From: JAXGQD01 sp040766665
GTDB taxonomy: Bacteria > Bacillota > Clostridia > Saccharofermentanales > Fastidiosipilaceae
Assembly (NCBI GenBank): GCA_040766665.1
Contig: JAXGQD010000004.1
Coordinates: 1 to 64,000, forward strand
Direction of reading: 5' to 3'
DNA length: 64,000 bases
Under the pieces are notes generated by a model that worked only from the letters and a program-made list of their open reading frames with translations, had not been told where the DNA came from and did no database searches. Shown piece by piece: positions 32,688 to 41,449 of the stretch (positions are counted from its first letter, which is position 1; each line of letters begins with the position of its first letter). A program made the translations under genes and the position numbers.

Positions 32688-34547
32688 TTAGGGTTTGACA
32701 ATCGCTTTGACGGGACAGGCAGTAAAGCAGGTACCGCAAGCGATGCACTTGGCTTCGTCGATGACATGAGGTTTCTTGACTGTTCCGGTAATACAGGAGA
32801 CAGGGCAGACTCTCGAACACTTCGTGCAACCGATGCATTTTTCGGGGATGATTAAATATGCTTTTCTTACTTCATGCTTGGCGTAACGCAGATACTCCTC
32901 GGGGAAATACTTCATGGTACTGAGCACCGGGTTGGGTGCGGTCTGACCGAGGGCGCACAAGGCGGTTTCTTTAATCGTGTTGCACAGTGCATCAAGGTGG
33001 GACAAGGTATGTTCATCACCTTCCTGATCGATAAGCGTTTTCAACATTTCGTAAATGCGTTTGGTACCGATACGGCAGGGGGTGCATTTACCACAAGACT
33101 CGTCCATGGTGAACTCCAAGTAGAACTTGGCAATTTCAACCATGTCATTGTCTTGGTCCATGACGATCATGCCGCCTGAACCCATCATCGAGCCGATTTC
33201 CTTCAGGCTCTCAAAGTCGATAGGGGTATCGAGGTCCGCTTCAGTAATGACACCGCCGGAAGGACCGCCGGTTTGCACGGCCTTGAATTTTTTACCGTTG
33301 GGGATACCACCGCCGATTTCGAAGATGATTTCACGTAAGGTGGTGCCCATCGGCACTTCCACCAGACCGATATTGTTGACTTTACCGGCCAGCGCGAAGA
33401 CCTTTGTACCTTTGGAGGTCTCGGTACCGATGCTGTTATACCAGTCTGCGCCTTTGAGAATAATGGACGGGATGTTGGCATAGGTTTCAACGTTATTCAC
33501 ATTGGTCGGTTTTTTCATAAATCCGGATACGGCAGGGAAAGGCGGTTTGCGGGTCGGTTCACCACGGTTACCTTCTAAGGAATGAATTAGTGCGGTTTCT
33601 TCACCGCAGACGAAAGCGCCAGCGCCGAGATAAACCGAAATGTCAAAATTAAAGCCACTTCCCAGGATATTTTCGCCCAGTAAGCCATATTCACGGGCTT
33701 GTTTTAAAGCCGTTTCGAGGCGATGAACAGCCAAGGGATACTCGGCACGAATGTAAACAATACCGGTGTCTGCGCCAATCGCGTAGCCACCAATGGCCAT
33801 GGCTTCGATGATGGTATGCGGGTCACCCTCGAGAATGGAGCGATCCATGAAAGCACCGGGGTCACCTTCATCAGCGTTACAGATAATGTATTTTTGATCG
33901 CTGACCGAAGCTTTGGCAAAAGACCATTTTTTACCTGTGGGGAAGCCTGCTCCGCCGCGACCGCGAAGGCCGGAGTTACTGATTTCAGCGATGACTTCAT
34001 CCTGACTCATACCTGAGAGTACTTTAGCTAAGGCCTGATAAGCATCTTCGGCGATACTTTCGAGGATATTTTCCGGGTCAACGACACCGCAGTTATGTAA
34101 AGCAACGCGTTTTTGCTTTTTATAAAAGTCCATATCCAAGTAATGATGTTGTTTTTTCTGGGTCATCGGATCAGTGAAGAGCAGGCGGTCAACAGGTTTG
34201 CCTTTCACTAAGTGTGAATCAACAATCTCGTCTAAGTCTTCCATCTTCACTTGCACGTAGAAAATATTTTCCGGTTGCACTTTGACGATGGGACCTTGGG
34301 CACAGAAACCGAAACAACCGGTCTGTACGACCTTGACGTGGTCTAAGCCGGCTACTTTGAGTTTTTCACGCAATGCCACAATGAGCCCTGCACTGTCGGA
34401 TGAGTGACAACCTGTACCACCGCAGACCAGAATGTCAGTCGGTTTACCTGCTTCGACCGGTGCCATCAAGTCGTCCGAGCGCAATTTGATTAAATCGAGC
34501 GAGCTTTCCCGCAAATTGTTGAGTTCTTCAAAAGACGTCAATCTCAT
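32688..34547 (-). CDS. hydB: Bifurcating hydrogenase subunit HydB (NuoF-like)
   Basis: A 619-residue subunit: an N-terminal thioredoxin-like [2Fe-2S] domain (CGGTGCHSSDSAG; TGCFGFCAQGP), a NuoF core with FMN/NADH site GLRGRGGAGFPTGKKW and CNADEGDPGAFMDR, a [4Fe-4S] motif SCGKCTPCRIGTKR, and two C-terminal ferredoxin clusters (CIGCTKCSRVCPVSC; CIACGTCFTACP). It is the flavin-containing hub of HydABC. It overlaps hydC by 4 bases and starts behind GGAGG. Confidence 0.95.
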   Translation of the reverse strand: MRLTSFEELNNLRESSLDLIKLRSDDLMAPVEAGKPTDILVCGGTGCHSSDSAGLIVALREKLKVAGLDHVKVVQTGCFGFCAQGPIVKVQPENIFYVQVKMEDLDEIVDSHLVKGKPVDRLLFTDPMTQKKQHHYLDMDFYKKQKRVALHNCGVVDPENILESIAEDAYQALAKVLSGMSQDEVIAEISNSGLRGRGGAGFPTGKKWSFAKASVSDQKYIICNADEGDPGAFMDRSILEGDPHTIIEAMAIGGYAIGADTGIVYIRAEYPLAVHRLETALKQAREYGLLGENILGSGFNFDISVYLGAGAFVCGEETALIHSLEGNRGEPTRKPPFPAVSGFMKKPTNVNNVETYANIPSIILKGADWYNSIGTETSKGTKVFALAGKVNNIGLVEVPMGTTLREIIFEIGGGIPNGKKFKAVQTGGPSGGVITEADLDTPIDFESLKEIGSMMGSGGMIVMDQDNDMVEIAKFYLEFTMDESCGKCTPCRIGTKRIYEMLKTLIDQEGDEHTLSHLDALCNTIKETALCALGQTAPNPVLSTMKYFPEEYLRYAKHEVRKAYLIIPEKCIGCTKCSRVCPVSCITGTVKKPHVIDEAKCIACGTCFTACPVKAIVKP

Positions 34548-35074
34548 TTGGCTACCTCCACTGCCGCATCGGCTTCCAGTGCTTTATAGTCGGCTAGGAT
34601 TTGCTTCACGTCTTCCTCTTTGACATGACCGTAAATTTTATCGTTGACGGTGACCACCGGGGCCAAACCGCAGGCACCGATACAGCGCACATCTCTGAGC
34701 GAGAATAAGCCGTCATCTGTGACTTTTTGTTTGTCTTTCAAATTCAGTTCATTGCGGAAGGCTTTTAAGATGGCTTCCGAACCTTTAACGAAGCAGGCCG
34801 TTCCCATACAGACACTGACACCGTACTTACCGCTTGGTTCCTGAGAAAAGAAGGAATAGAAACTAACGATGCCATTGACTTTGGCAGCAGGGAGATCTAC
34901 TTTACGTGCTACATATAACTGTAGCTCTATGGGAAGGTAAGAGAATAAGCTTTGTGCTTTGTGCAAAATATTAATGATTCTGCTTTGCGGGTCGGATTCC
35001 GCACTGATAAAAGCATCCAGCTCCTTCAGCTTTTCCGGATCCAAGATATCCATCTTGAAGTTGACTTTCGACAT
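34544..35074 (-). CDS. hydC: Bifurcating hydrogenase subunit HydC (NuoE-like)
   Basis: A 176-residue NuoE-type [2Fe-2S] protein with ligands in CMGTACFVKGSE and CIGACGLAPVV. The start is set at the ATG at 35074 by GAGAGGTG upstream; the open frame reaches back to 35128, but that extension lacks a ribosome site. It is the first gene of hydCBA and passes electrons between NADH, flavin and the hydrogenase subunit. Confidence 0.93.
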   Translation of the reverse strand: MSKVNFKMDILDPEKLKELDAFISAESDPQSRIINILHKAQSLFSYLPIELQLYVARKVDLPAAKVNGIVSFYSFFSQEPSGKYGVSVCMGTACFVKGSEAILKAFRNELNLKDKQKVTDDGLFSLRDVRCIGACGLAPVVTVNDKIYGHVKEEDVKQILADYKALEADAAVEVAK

Positions 35075-35156
35075 TTTTTCACCTCTCATTATTTCTTTGG
35101 CTGAAAAACATAATTCTATTGTGCACAAAAGTGCTTTTGAAGAATTTAGCGTTTCT

Positions 35157-35186
35157 ATTATAGGCTGAATGCCTAAAATTAGTCCA
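35157..35186 (-). promoter_or_regulatory. hydCBA promoter
   Basis: Minus-strand -35 TGGACT (35181-35186) and -10 TATAAT (35157-35162) with an 18-bp spacer, leaving a leader of about 75 bases before hydC. No clear Rex-type operator is seen. Confidence 0.6.
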
Positions 35187-35240
35187 TCTATATCGATAGT
35201 TAGATTGCGCTAATGTTTTAAGCGTTTGCATTTGACATAG

Positions 35241-35292
35241 TGATATAATGCATTTCATTGAGTGGCAAAAGTCAATGAGTGGCAAAAGCCAA
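35241..35292 (+). promoter_or_regulatory. Extended -10 promoter and 17-bp tandem duplication
   Basis: TGATATAAT (35241-35249) is an extended -10 box for the DUF3048 gene. Directly after it a 17-bp unit is repeated in tandem (35259-35275 and 35276-35292, one mismatch). Each copy contains the window-wide word TGGCAAAAG, so the 5' leader of this mRNA carries the word twice. Confidence 0.6.
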
Positions 35293-35314
35293 TACTTACA
35301 AAGAAGGTAAAGCA

Positions 35315-36472
35315 ATGAAAATATTTACACGCTCAGCATTCAAGCTAAAAAAACGTTTCCTACAATTAGGCGCAAGCATTTGTGCAGTTGTCCTCATGAG
35401 TTCTTGTGCCAATGCTGCGACAACAACAAGCAGTAGCGCAGCCGTGACCACGACCACTGCCGCTGTGACGACCACAAACGCGGCAAGTGCGACGAGCACT
35501 GCCGCTGTAACAACAAGTACAACGACACAGGCTACAGCTACCCCCAGCCCCAGGCCCACTACACTCCAGGGAGTACTTGATCCGGCTAAAACCAACTTGC
35601 GTGGCGAAGAAATCGTCGCCGGTGAAAGTTTACCCCGTGTCATGGCTGTCATGTTGGACAATCATCCCGATGCCCGTTATCAGGCAGGTCTGAAGGACGC
35701 TGATATCGTTTTTGAGATGCCAGTTGAAGGTTCGTTTACGCGTTACATGGCCTTGTTTCAGTCAAAATATCCGGAAGTGGTTGGCCCTGTCCGTTCTGCA
35801 CGCGAACAGTTTTTGGACCGTATGCTGGAGTTTGATGCCGTCTATGTTCATTTTGGCGGCTCGGTCCCGGCTGATAAGCGCATCGCTGCTCAGGCTTATG
35901 AAACCATTAACGGCATGGTCGTTGATTCACAATTCTGGCGTAAGAACGATACCGGTAAAGTCGCTCCACATAACGCTTATACCGATTTAACGGATAATCA
36001 AAACTATATTAAAAACAGAGGCTGGCATGAAGAAGCCCAGTTTGAAAATTATTATTTCAACACCAGCGCCAAAAAGCCGGGCGGCGAAACGGCTAACGAC
36101 GTAATTATCAATATCAATTCCGATAATCAGACTTCTTACAAATTTGATGCAGAGAAGAAAATCTACTTGCGCTATAAAAACGGTGATGAAGACTTGGATG
36201 AGAATAATCGCGAGCCTATCGAAGTCAGTAATATCATCATCCAAAATGCAAAATATTATGTTTATGAAGCAACCTGGCAAAAGATAGAGCAAATCACCAA
36301 AGGGGATGGCTATTACATCTCAATGGGTGAGATGATTCCAATCACCTGGGAAAAGAATGAAGATAAAAGCCTGACCCGTTATTATGACAAAGAAGGCAAA
36401 GAACTCATTTTGAATCCGGGACAAACCTGGATCCAAATTGTCAATCTAGGTGTCAAACCGATTGTCAAATAA
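35315..36472 (+). CDS. DUF3048 domain lipoprotein (YerB family)
   Basis: A 386-residue extracellular lipoprotein: signal with lipobox LMSSC (Cys31), a Thr/Ala/Ser-rich linker of about 65 residues, then the DUF3048 domain (PRVMAVMLDNHPDARYQAGL, ADIVFEMPVEGSFTRYMALF, GPVRSAREQFLD). The family is widespread in spore-formers and relatives; its biochemical role is not established. The start is at the ATG at 35315 after AAGAAGG. It is divergent from hydCBA. Confidence 0.87.
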   Translation: MKIFTRSAFKLKKRFLQLGASICAVVLMSSCANAATTTSSSAAVTTTTAAVTTTNAASATSTAAVTTSTTTQATATPSPRPTTLQGVLDPAKTNLRGEEIVAGESLPRVMAVMLDNHPDARYQAGLKDADIVFEMPVEGSFTRYMALFQSKYPEVVGPVRSAREQFLDRMLEFDAVYVHFGGSVPADKRIAAQAYETINGMVVDSQFWRKNDTGKVAPHNAYTDLTDNQNYIKNRGWHEEAQFENYYFNTSAKKPGGETANDVIININSDNQTSYKFDAEKKIYLRYKNGDEDLDENNREPIEVSNIIIQNAKYYVYEATWQKIEQITKGDGYYISMGEMIPITWEKNEDKSLTRYYDKEGKELILNPGQTWIQIVNLGVKPIVK

Positions 36473-36552
36473 AAGGCGTGCGGGTGGGTTTTGCCACTCA
36501 AATGCGGATTGGTAAGCCTGAACAAGATTAAAAAATTACGCTTGAGAAAGCG

Positions 36553-36580
36553 TAGACAAGCGATACCCTTCTGTTATAAT
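36553..36580 (+). promoter_or_regulatory. Rubredoxin promoter
   Basis: TAGACA (36553-36558), a 16-bp spacer and TATAAT (36575-36580); predicted start point about 36587, 40 bases before the gene. Confidence 0.65.
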
Positions 36581-36629
36581 TGAAAATGTGCTCAAACGAC
36601 TACTAAGTGAGCGACATACGGAGGTTTTT

Positions 36630-36788
36630 ATGGTTAGTTATGTATGTGATCTCTGCGGCTACGTCTATGATCCCGAAGTCGGCGATCCCGATGCAGGCAT
36701 CGAACCCGGTACCGCTTTTGAAGATTTACCCGAAGATTGGGTTTGCCCTCTTTGCGGCGCAGGCAAGGATCAGTTCAGCGTTGCTTAA
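36630..36788 (+). CDS. Rubredoxin
   Basis: A 52-residue rubredoxin with both iron-binding pairs, CDLCGY and CPLCGAGKD, around DPDAGIEPGTAFEDLPEDW. It carries single electrons, commonly to flavodiiron proteins or rubrerythrin for O2 and peroxide detoxification. GGAGG at 36620-36624 sets the ATG at 36630. It has its own promoter and terminator and lies just upstream of a flavodiiron-like gene. Confidence 0.96.
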   Translation: MVSYVCDLCGYVYDPEVGDPDAGIEPGTAFEDLPEDWVCPLCGAGKDQFSVA

Positions 36789-36826
36789 GAGCAATTGAAT
36801 CTTGCACTAAAAAGAAAATGACTGGG

Positions 36827-36857
36827 AATGCACTTGTGTAAAAGCGAGTGCATTTTC
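36827..36857 (+). terminator. Rubredoxin terminator
   Basis: Arms AATGCACT (36827-36834) and AGTGCATT (36847-36854), then TTC. The short T-run makes it moderate in strength; some readthrough to the next gene is possible. Confidence 0.6.
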
Positions 36858-36910
36858 AAAACTATCGCCTTGTATTTTATAAGGTATGAAATACACACGA
36901 GGATTTTGCC

Positions 36911-38107
36911 ATGGCACTACAAGCAATTCGTGACAACGTCTATGAAGTGGGCGCAGCGCATCCTGAGCGTTTGCTCTATGAAGACCTTTTGCCCTTGGAA
37001 AACGGCACGACTTACAATGCTTATGCGGTAGTCGGAACGGAGGCCAGCGCGCTGATTGATACGGTGCCCTTGGTTAAAAGCAGTGTCCTGATTAATAACA
37101 TCAAGGCCAGCGAGCTCACAGATCCTGATTATATTGTGATGCTGCGCGCCCAGGAAGACTACGCCGAACCTCTGCCCGAGCTCTTGCATTTTTTCCCGGC
37201 TGCGAAAATTGTCTGTTCAGCCTATCTGAAAGCAGCCATCTTGGAACAGGTCAGTATTGCAGAAGATAAATTTCTGGTTAAAGAAGATGGGGAAACGCTG
37301 GAGCTGGGTGGCAAAACACTGACTTTGAGAAGCTTCAAATATGAGAGCGGTGTACGCCTGCGCAGTGTCTGGCTGGAAGAAGACAAAATTCTCTTCTCCG
37401 GGTTTATTTTCTCGGCTCATTATTCGGATGAAAATGTTTTTGCCAGCTTTGGCAGCGAAGAGTTGACTGAGGCGAAACGCTATTACGCTACGCAAATCAT
37501 GAATGTGAGCGCCGAAATCAGAGACTATCTTAGTTATTGGGAAAAGCAGGAACTGCATCTGATCGCACCGGCCCACGGCCCGGTCTGGCAAACGCCGACT
37601 GTCATCTTGAAGCGCTATCAGCGCTGGTTGGGAAAAGCTGATAAAAATAATATTGTCATTGCCTATGTCAGTCAGTATAAGCACACCCGTGAATTGGTGG
37701 AAAAACTGATGTTCGGTCTGGTTAACCACGGTTTTTCCGTCATTGTACGCGACATCGCCGAGAAGCCGGACAGTCTCATAACGCAGAGTAGCGAAGTGCT
37801 CATGGACCTGGTCCGAGCTTCCACGCTGATTATTGCCAGCTCAACCACACTCAGTGAACCTCACCCGACTGCATCTTATTTGGCCATGCTGGTTAACATC
37901 ATGAAACCCGGTACTGCATTGTACGGTTTTGCCGGGAGTAAGGTCGGACTGAGTCATACGGCCGAGCGTCTGGGTGAGCTTTTACAACTGCCTCAGGCAG
38001 AGCGCTTGCCGGATCTTTTTGTTGAAGGTAAAATCGACGCGCATGAAAAAGCCATGATTGATGAGTACATCACTGACTTGGCTGAAAAAATCAAGCAACT
38101 CCCTTAG
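36911..38107 (+). CDS. Flavodiiron-like protein with degenerate iron site
   Basis: A 398-residue protein: a metallo-beta-lactamase-like domain (about 1-245) and a flavodoxin domain (about 248-395, VIAYVSQYKHTRELVEKL). It has FprA/flavodiiron architecture and follows rubredoxin. The diiron ligands are mostly lost: the HxExDH motif reads R79-A-Q81-E-D83-Y84, and the later Asp position lies in LFSGFIFSAHY without Asp; only D83 and the His of APAHGPVW clearly remain. It therefore probably does not reduce O2 or NO by the normal mechanism. It starts at an ATG behind GAGG. Confidence 0.8.
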   Translation: MALQAIRDNVYEVGAAHPERLLYEDLLPLENGTTYNAYAVVGTEASALIDTVPLVKSSVLINNIKASELTDPDYIVMLRAQEDYAEPLPELLHFFPAAKIVCSAYLKAAILEQVSIAEDKFLVKEDGETLELGGKTLTLRSFKYESGVRLRSVWLEEDKILFSGFIFSAHYSDENVFASFGSEELTEAKRYYATQIMNVSAEIRDYLSYWEKQELHLIAPAHGPVWQTPTVILKRYQRWLGKADKNNIVIAYVSQYKHTRELVEKLMFGLVNHGFSVIVRDIAEKPDSLITQSSEVLMDLVRASTLIIASSTTLSEPHPTASYLAMLVNIMKPGTALYGFAGSKVGLSHTAERLGELLQLPQAERLPDLFVEGKIDAHEKAMIDEYITDLAEKIKQLP

Positions 38108-38184
38108 CCTTGTATCAAGGCCGTTACGAATGAGTTCTGCAGTTTAAAGGAACACCAATTTTTATATTTATGAAGACTGTTCGT

Positions 38185-39678
38185 TTAAGCAGGTAAAACG
38201 CCGAAATCTTGTACGAGTCTTTTGCCCAAATTGCGTACTTCTTCCGGACCTAAGAAAAGCACGATATCGCCTTCTTCAACCAAGTCACGCAGACGCTTGA
38301 CGACGGCTTCGTAAGTCTCTTCAAAGCAGCTTTCCAAGCCCAAATTGTTATAAGCCTCACTGAGTAAGCGCGAGCTCATACCCAAGTTGTCACTTTCTCT
38401 ATCACTGAAAATCTCATAAAAAATGACGAAATCCGGCTGTGAATCGCTGAGGCAGGAAACAAAATCATCGAAGTGCAGTTTCACCCTGGCAAAAGTCAGA
38501 GGCTGAAAAACGACATAGGTGCGTTTGTGCGGGATATTTTTCGCGGCGGCGAGTGTGGCCCGAGCTGCATTGGGATGATGAGCGTAGTCTGACACCACCA
38601 AGGCGTTTTTATAATGTCCGTTAATGGTAAAGCGTCCCTCAGCGCCTGTGAAATCTTTAAAGACCTGTGGGGCAACGGCAGGATCCAGACCGTTATAGTA
38701 GGAGGCGGCCAGTGCGGCTAAGCTGTCGTGAATATTGTGTAAGCCGGGGACCGATAGAGCAATCTCAATGGTATGCAGCGAGGGCAGTTTCACGCTGAAA
38801 CGTGGATAACCCTTGTCGAAGAAAATTTGCTCCGCTACAAAGCGTGAAGCTTCTGAGTAACGGCCCTGATGCAAGTCAGAATCAAAGTCGGCTTCCGTGC
38901 CGAACCAAACGATTTCCGGCATCGCCAGTTTTCTGCGTTTGGCTTCATATTCGAGGCGCTGTAAGAATTTGGCGACATTGAGATCGGCATAGGGCAAAAT
39001 CAACTTGTGTTGATGACCCAGCTTTGAAGCGAAATTGACGAAGGATTCAATAATGTGATCCAAGTCTTTAAAGAAGTCCAAATGATCGGCATCGATATTA
39101 AGAATAACTGCCGTCGTGGAGGTAAAGTGCAGGAAACTGTTGTTGTATTCACAGGCTTCGGAAACGAGCAGTTTACCGGGTTTGCCTAAGCGAATGGTAC
39201 TGCGGTTAAATGCCTTAAACTGAGCACCCAGATGTACCGTTGGGTCAGCCTGCGAAGCAATCAGAAGCAGCGAGGTAAGTGCTGTCGTCGTGGTTTTCCC
39301 GTGTGTTCCCGCAATGTTAATCACACTGTTGAAGCTTTCGGTTAACCAGCCGAGAAATTCAGCGCGGTCGATAGTTGGAATGCCAAGTTCCTTGGCTCTG
39401 GCCAGTTCGACGTTGTCTTTGGGGATCGCGGCTGTATAGATAACAAAATCCGGTTTCACTTCATCGATATGTGCCGGGTCGTGACCGACAAAGACATGGA
39501 TACCGATATCGAGTAAATGCTCTACATGTTCGGAACGATGGTTATCGGAGCCGCTCACTTTATAGTCGTTACAGAGCGCAATTTCGGCCAAACCTGACAT
39601 GCTGATGCCGCCGATTCCGACAAAATATAGACTGGCGCCCTCAGGGACACCTAATATCTGTTGATGTGCTGGGTTCAT
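38185..39678 (-). CDS. murC: UDP-N-acetylmuramate-L-alanine ligase
   Basis: Adds L-Ala to UDP-MurNAc in peptidoglycan precursor synthesis. The protein (497 residues) has the N-terminal Rossmann motif FVGIGGISMSGLAEIAL, the ATP loop INIAGTHGKTTTTALTSLLL, and late DYAHHPNAARATL. Size is slightly larger than usual. GGAGGTAGCT sets the ATG at 39678 rather than 39690. It converges on the flavodiiron-like gene. Confidence 0.95.
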   Translation of the reverse strand: MNPAHQQILGVPEGASLYFVGIGGISMSGLAEIALCNDYKVSGSDNHRSEHVEHLLDIGIHVFVGHDPAHIDEVKPDFVIYTAAIPKDNVELARAKELGIPTIDRAEFLGWLTESFNSVINIAGTHGKTTTTALTSLLLIASQADPTVHLGAQFKAFNRSTIRLGKPGKLLVSEACEYNNSFLHFTSTTAVILNIDADHLDFFKDLDHIIESFVNFASKLGHQHKLILPYADLNVAKFLQRLEYEAKRRKLAMPEIVWFGTEADFDSDLHQGRYSEASRFVAEQIFFDKGYPRFSVKLPSLHTIEIALSVPGLHNIHDSLAALAASYYNGLDPAVAPQVFKDFTGAEGRFTINGHYKNALVVSDYAHHPNAARATLAAAKNIPHKRTYVVFQPLTFARVKLHFDDFVSCLSDSQPDFVIFYEIFSDRESDNLGMSSRLLSEAYNNLGLESCFEETYEAVVKRLRDLVEEGDIVLFLGPEEVRNLGKRLVQDFGVLPA

Positions 39679-39880
39679 AGCTACCTCCAAAACAATTTTA
39701 ACATTCTACTTCATTCTTAATGAATAATAAAGACTCATAGTGCACAAAAGACGTAGAATACCAGCGTCTTCAATTACCGAAGTCAAAGCACTTCCTTGTT
39801 CCTGCTAAGGAATTATGTTAGCCTTGGCGCAAGATCAAGAGGTTTTGGCTTATTGATATTTTATGAAAGGAGCACCTTGG

Positions 39881-39955
39881 ATGGACATAAGCAAGCATTC
39901 CGGTGACGTAAACGCTGAAGCGGCTCGACCATGTCTGTCACAAGACGTGTTCTGA
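39881..39955 (+). CDS. Possible leader peptide of mgtE
   Basis: A 24-codon open frame (MDISKHSGDVNAEAARPC and six more residues) begins 7 bases after AAAGGAG, as good a ribosome site as any real gene here. It lies 50 bases before mgtE, within the 327-base spacer 39679-40005. GCTTAT upstream and ATAAGC inside the frame could pair and hide the ribosome site. It might be an attenuating leader; chance is also possible. The spacer also holds two small hairpins (AAGACG / CGTCTT and TTCCTT / AAGGAA) and no recognised riboswitch. Confidence 0.35.
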   Translation: MDISKHSGDVNAEAARPCLSQDVF

Positions 39956-40005
39956 TGGCGTGAGCCTTTTACGTCCCCCTGAGTTTTTTACATAGGAGGT
40001 ACGTT

Positions 40006-41355
40006 ATGAAAAATTTTGAAGTTTCCACGCAAATTAATCAACTGGTCGAGGGACAAAGTCCCATTGCTCTAATTAATTATTTGCAGCTATTGCATCCCGC
40101 AGATATTGGCCAGTATATAAATTCTTGTGACCCCAATCGGGCGGCACTGCTGTTTCGTGCATTAAGAAAAACGCAAGCGGCCGAGACTTTTGCCTATATT
40201 GAGATAGAACAACAAACGGCTTTGTTGGATAGCTTTACCGATAAAGAAGCGGTTGAATTATTGGACCGGCTCTATGTAGACGATATGGTTGACATGATCG
40301 AAGAGCTTCCGGCAAATGTTGTGGCACGTGTTTTGAAACTTTCCACAGCGGATACTCGGGCGACGATTAATCAATTTTTAAACTATTCTGCTGATTCTGC
40401 CGGAAGCATCATGACGGCGGAATACCTGCGCTTTAATGAAAACAGTTTGGTCGGAGACACTATCCGGATATTGCGGCAAAATGAAGCGAAACAAGAAAGC
40501 CTTTATACTCTCTACGTGACCGATGCTGAGCGCAAGCTCTTAGGTGCTGTGGCGCTACATACGTTACTTCTGGCAAAAGACAGCCAGACTTTAAATGAAA
40601 TCATGCAAAAACTGCCCGTCAAGGCGCAGACATGTGATGACAAAGAAGAGGTGATGAAAAAGTTTTCCACCTATGATTTGGTTTCTTTACCCATCGTTGA
40701 CATGGAAGATCGCCTTGTGGGCATGATTACGTTTGACGACGTTTTGGACGTGGTTTACGAGGAGGCGACAGAAGACTTCGAGAAAATGGCTGCAATTTCA
40801 CCTTCCGAAAAACCGTACCTCAAATCATCTGTTTTTGAGCAAGCTAAGAGACGTCTGACCTGGCTGATGATTTTGATGCTTTCCGGCATGCTGAACGGAC
40901 TGATACTTGAGCGTTATGAAACGGCCTTTTTGGCCGTGCCTCTTCTGGTATCTTTCATTCCAATGTTGACCGATACAGGCGGAAATGCCGGTTCACAGAG
41001 CAGTACGATGATCATCCGCGGCATGGCGCTTGATGAAATTCGCTTCAAGAATCTGCTACCGATTCTATGGAAAGAATTACGCATTGCTACCCTTGTGGGG
41101 ATTGCCTTGGCTATAAGTAATTTGGCCAGAGTTTATTTTTTCTACGAACATAATTTTGCGCTTGCAGCCACTGTTTCCGTCACCTTAATTTTCACTGTGC
41201 TTATGGCAAAAGTCATCGGTTGTGTTCTGCCTTTGCTAGCCAGTCGTGTGAAACTGGACCCCGCAATAATGGCTGCGCCACTGATTACGACCATCGTTGA
41301 TGCAGGGGCTCTAATCATCTTTTTTAAGCTTGCGCAGCTGATTTTGGGGCTCTAA
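40006..41355 (+). CDS. mgtE: Magnesium transporter MgtE
   Basis: A 449-residue Mg2+ channel. The N-terminal alpha-solenoid domain covers about residues 1-130 (LYVDDMVDMIEELPANVVARVL), a tandem CBS pair about 135-255 (AGSIMTAEYLRF; LPIVDMEDRLVGMITFDDVLDV), and the five-helix channel about 280-449 (PMLTDTGGNAGSQSSTMIIRGMAL). The cytosolic domains close the pore when Mg2+ is high. AGGAGG sets the start. Confidence 0.95.
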   Translation: MKNFEVSTQINQLVEGQSPIALINYLQLLHPADIGQYINSCDPNRAALLFRALRKTQAAETFAYIEIEQQTALLDSFTDKEAVELLDRLYVDDMVDMIEELPANVVARVLKLSTADTRATINQFLNYSADSAGSIMTAEYLRFNENSLVGDTIRILRQNEAKQESLYTLYVTDAERKLLGAVALHTLLLAKDSQTLNEIMQKLPVKAQTCDDKEEVMKKFSTYDLVSLPIVDMEDRLVGMITFDDVLDVVYEEATEDFEKMAAISPSEKPYLKSSVFEQAKRRLTWLMILMLSGMLNGLILERYETAFLAVPLLVSFIPMLTDTGGNAGSQSSTMIIRGMALDEIRFKNLLPILWKELRIATLVGIALAISNLARVYFFYEHNFALAATVSVTLIFTVLMAKVIGCVLPLLASRVKLDPAIMAAPLITTIVDAGALIIFFKLAQLILGL

Positions 41356-41449
41356 AGTAGCCTTGAGATTAAAATTGGGTTAAAATATATGTTTTATAAG
41401 TAAAAGCTCATTGAGCCATTGCACAAGCGTGCTGAAAAAGAGAACTTAA

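Noticed and set aside
35120..35260. Rex-type redox operator before hydCBA
   Set aside because: No TTGTGAA-N4-TTCACAA-like palindrome is present; only a small GCAC / GTGC hairpin.
39700..40005. M-box (Mg2+) riboswitch before mgtE
   Set aside because: I looked for the conserved GGTGAGGCTCC and closing segments and could not find them.
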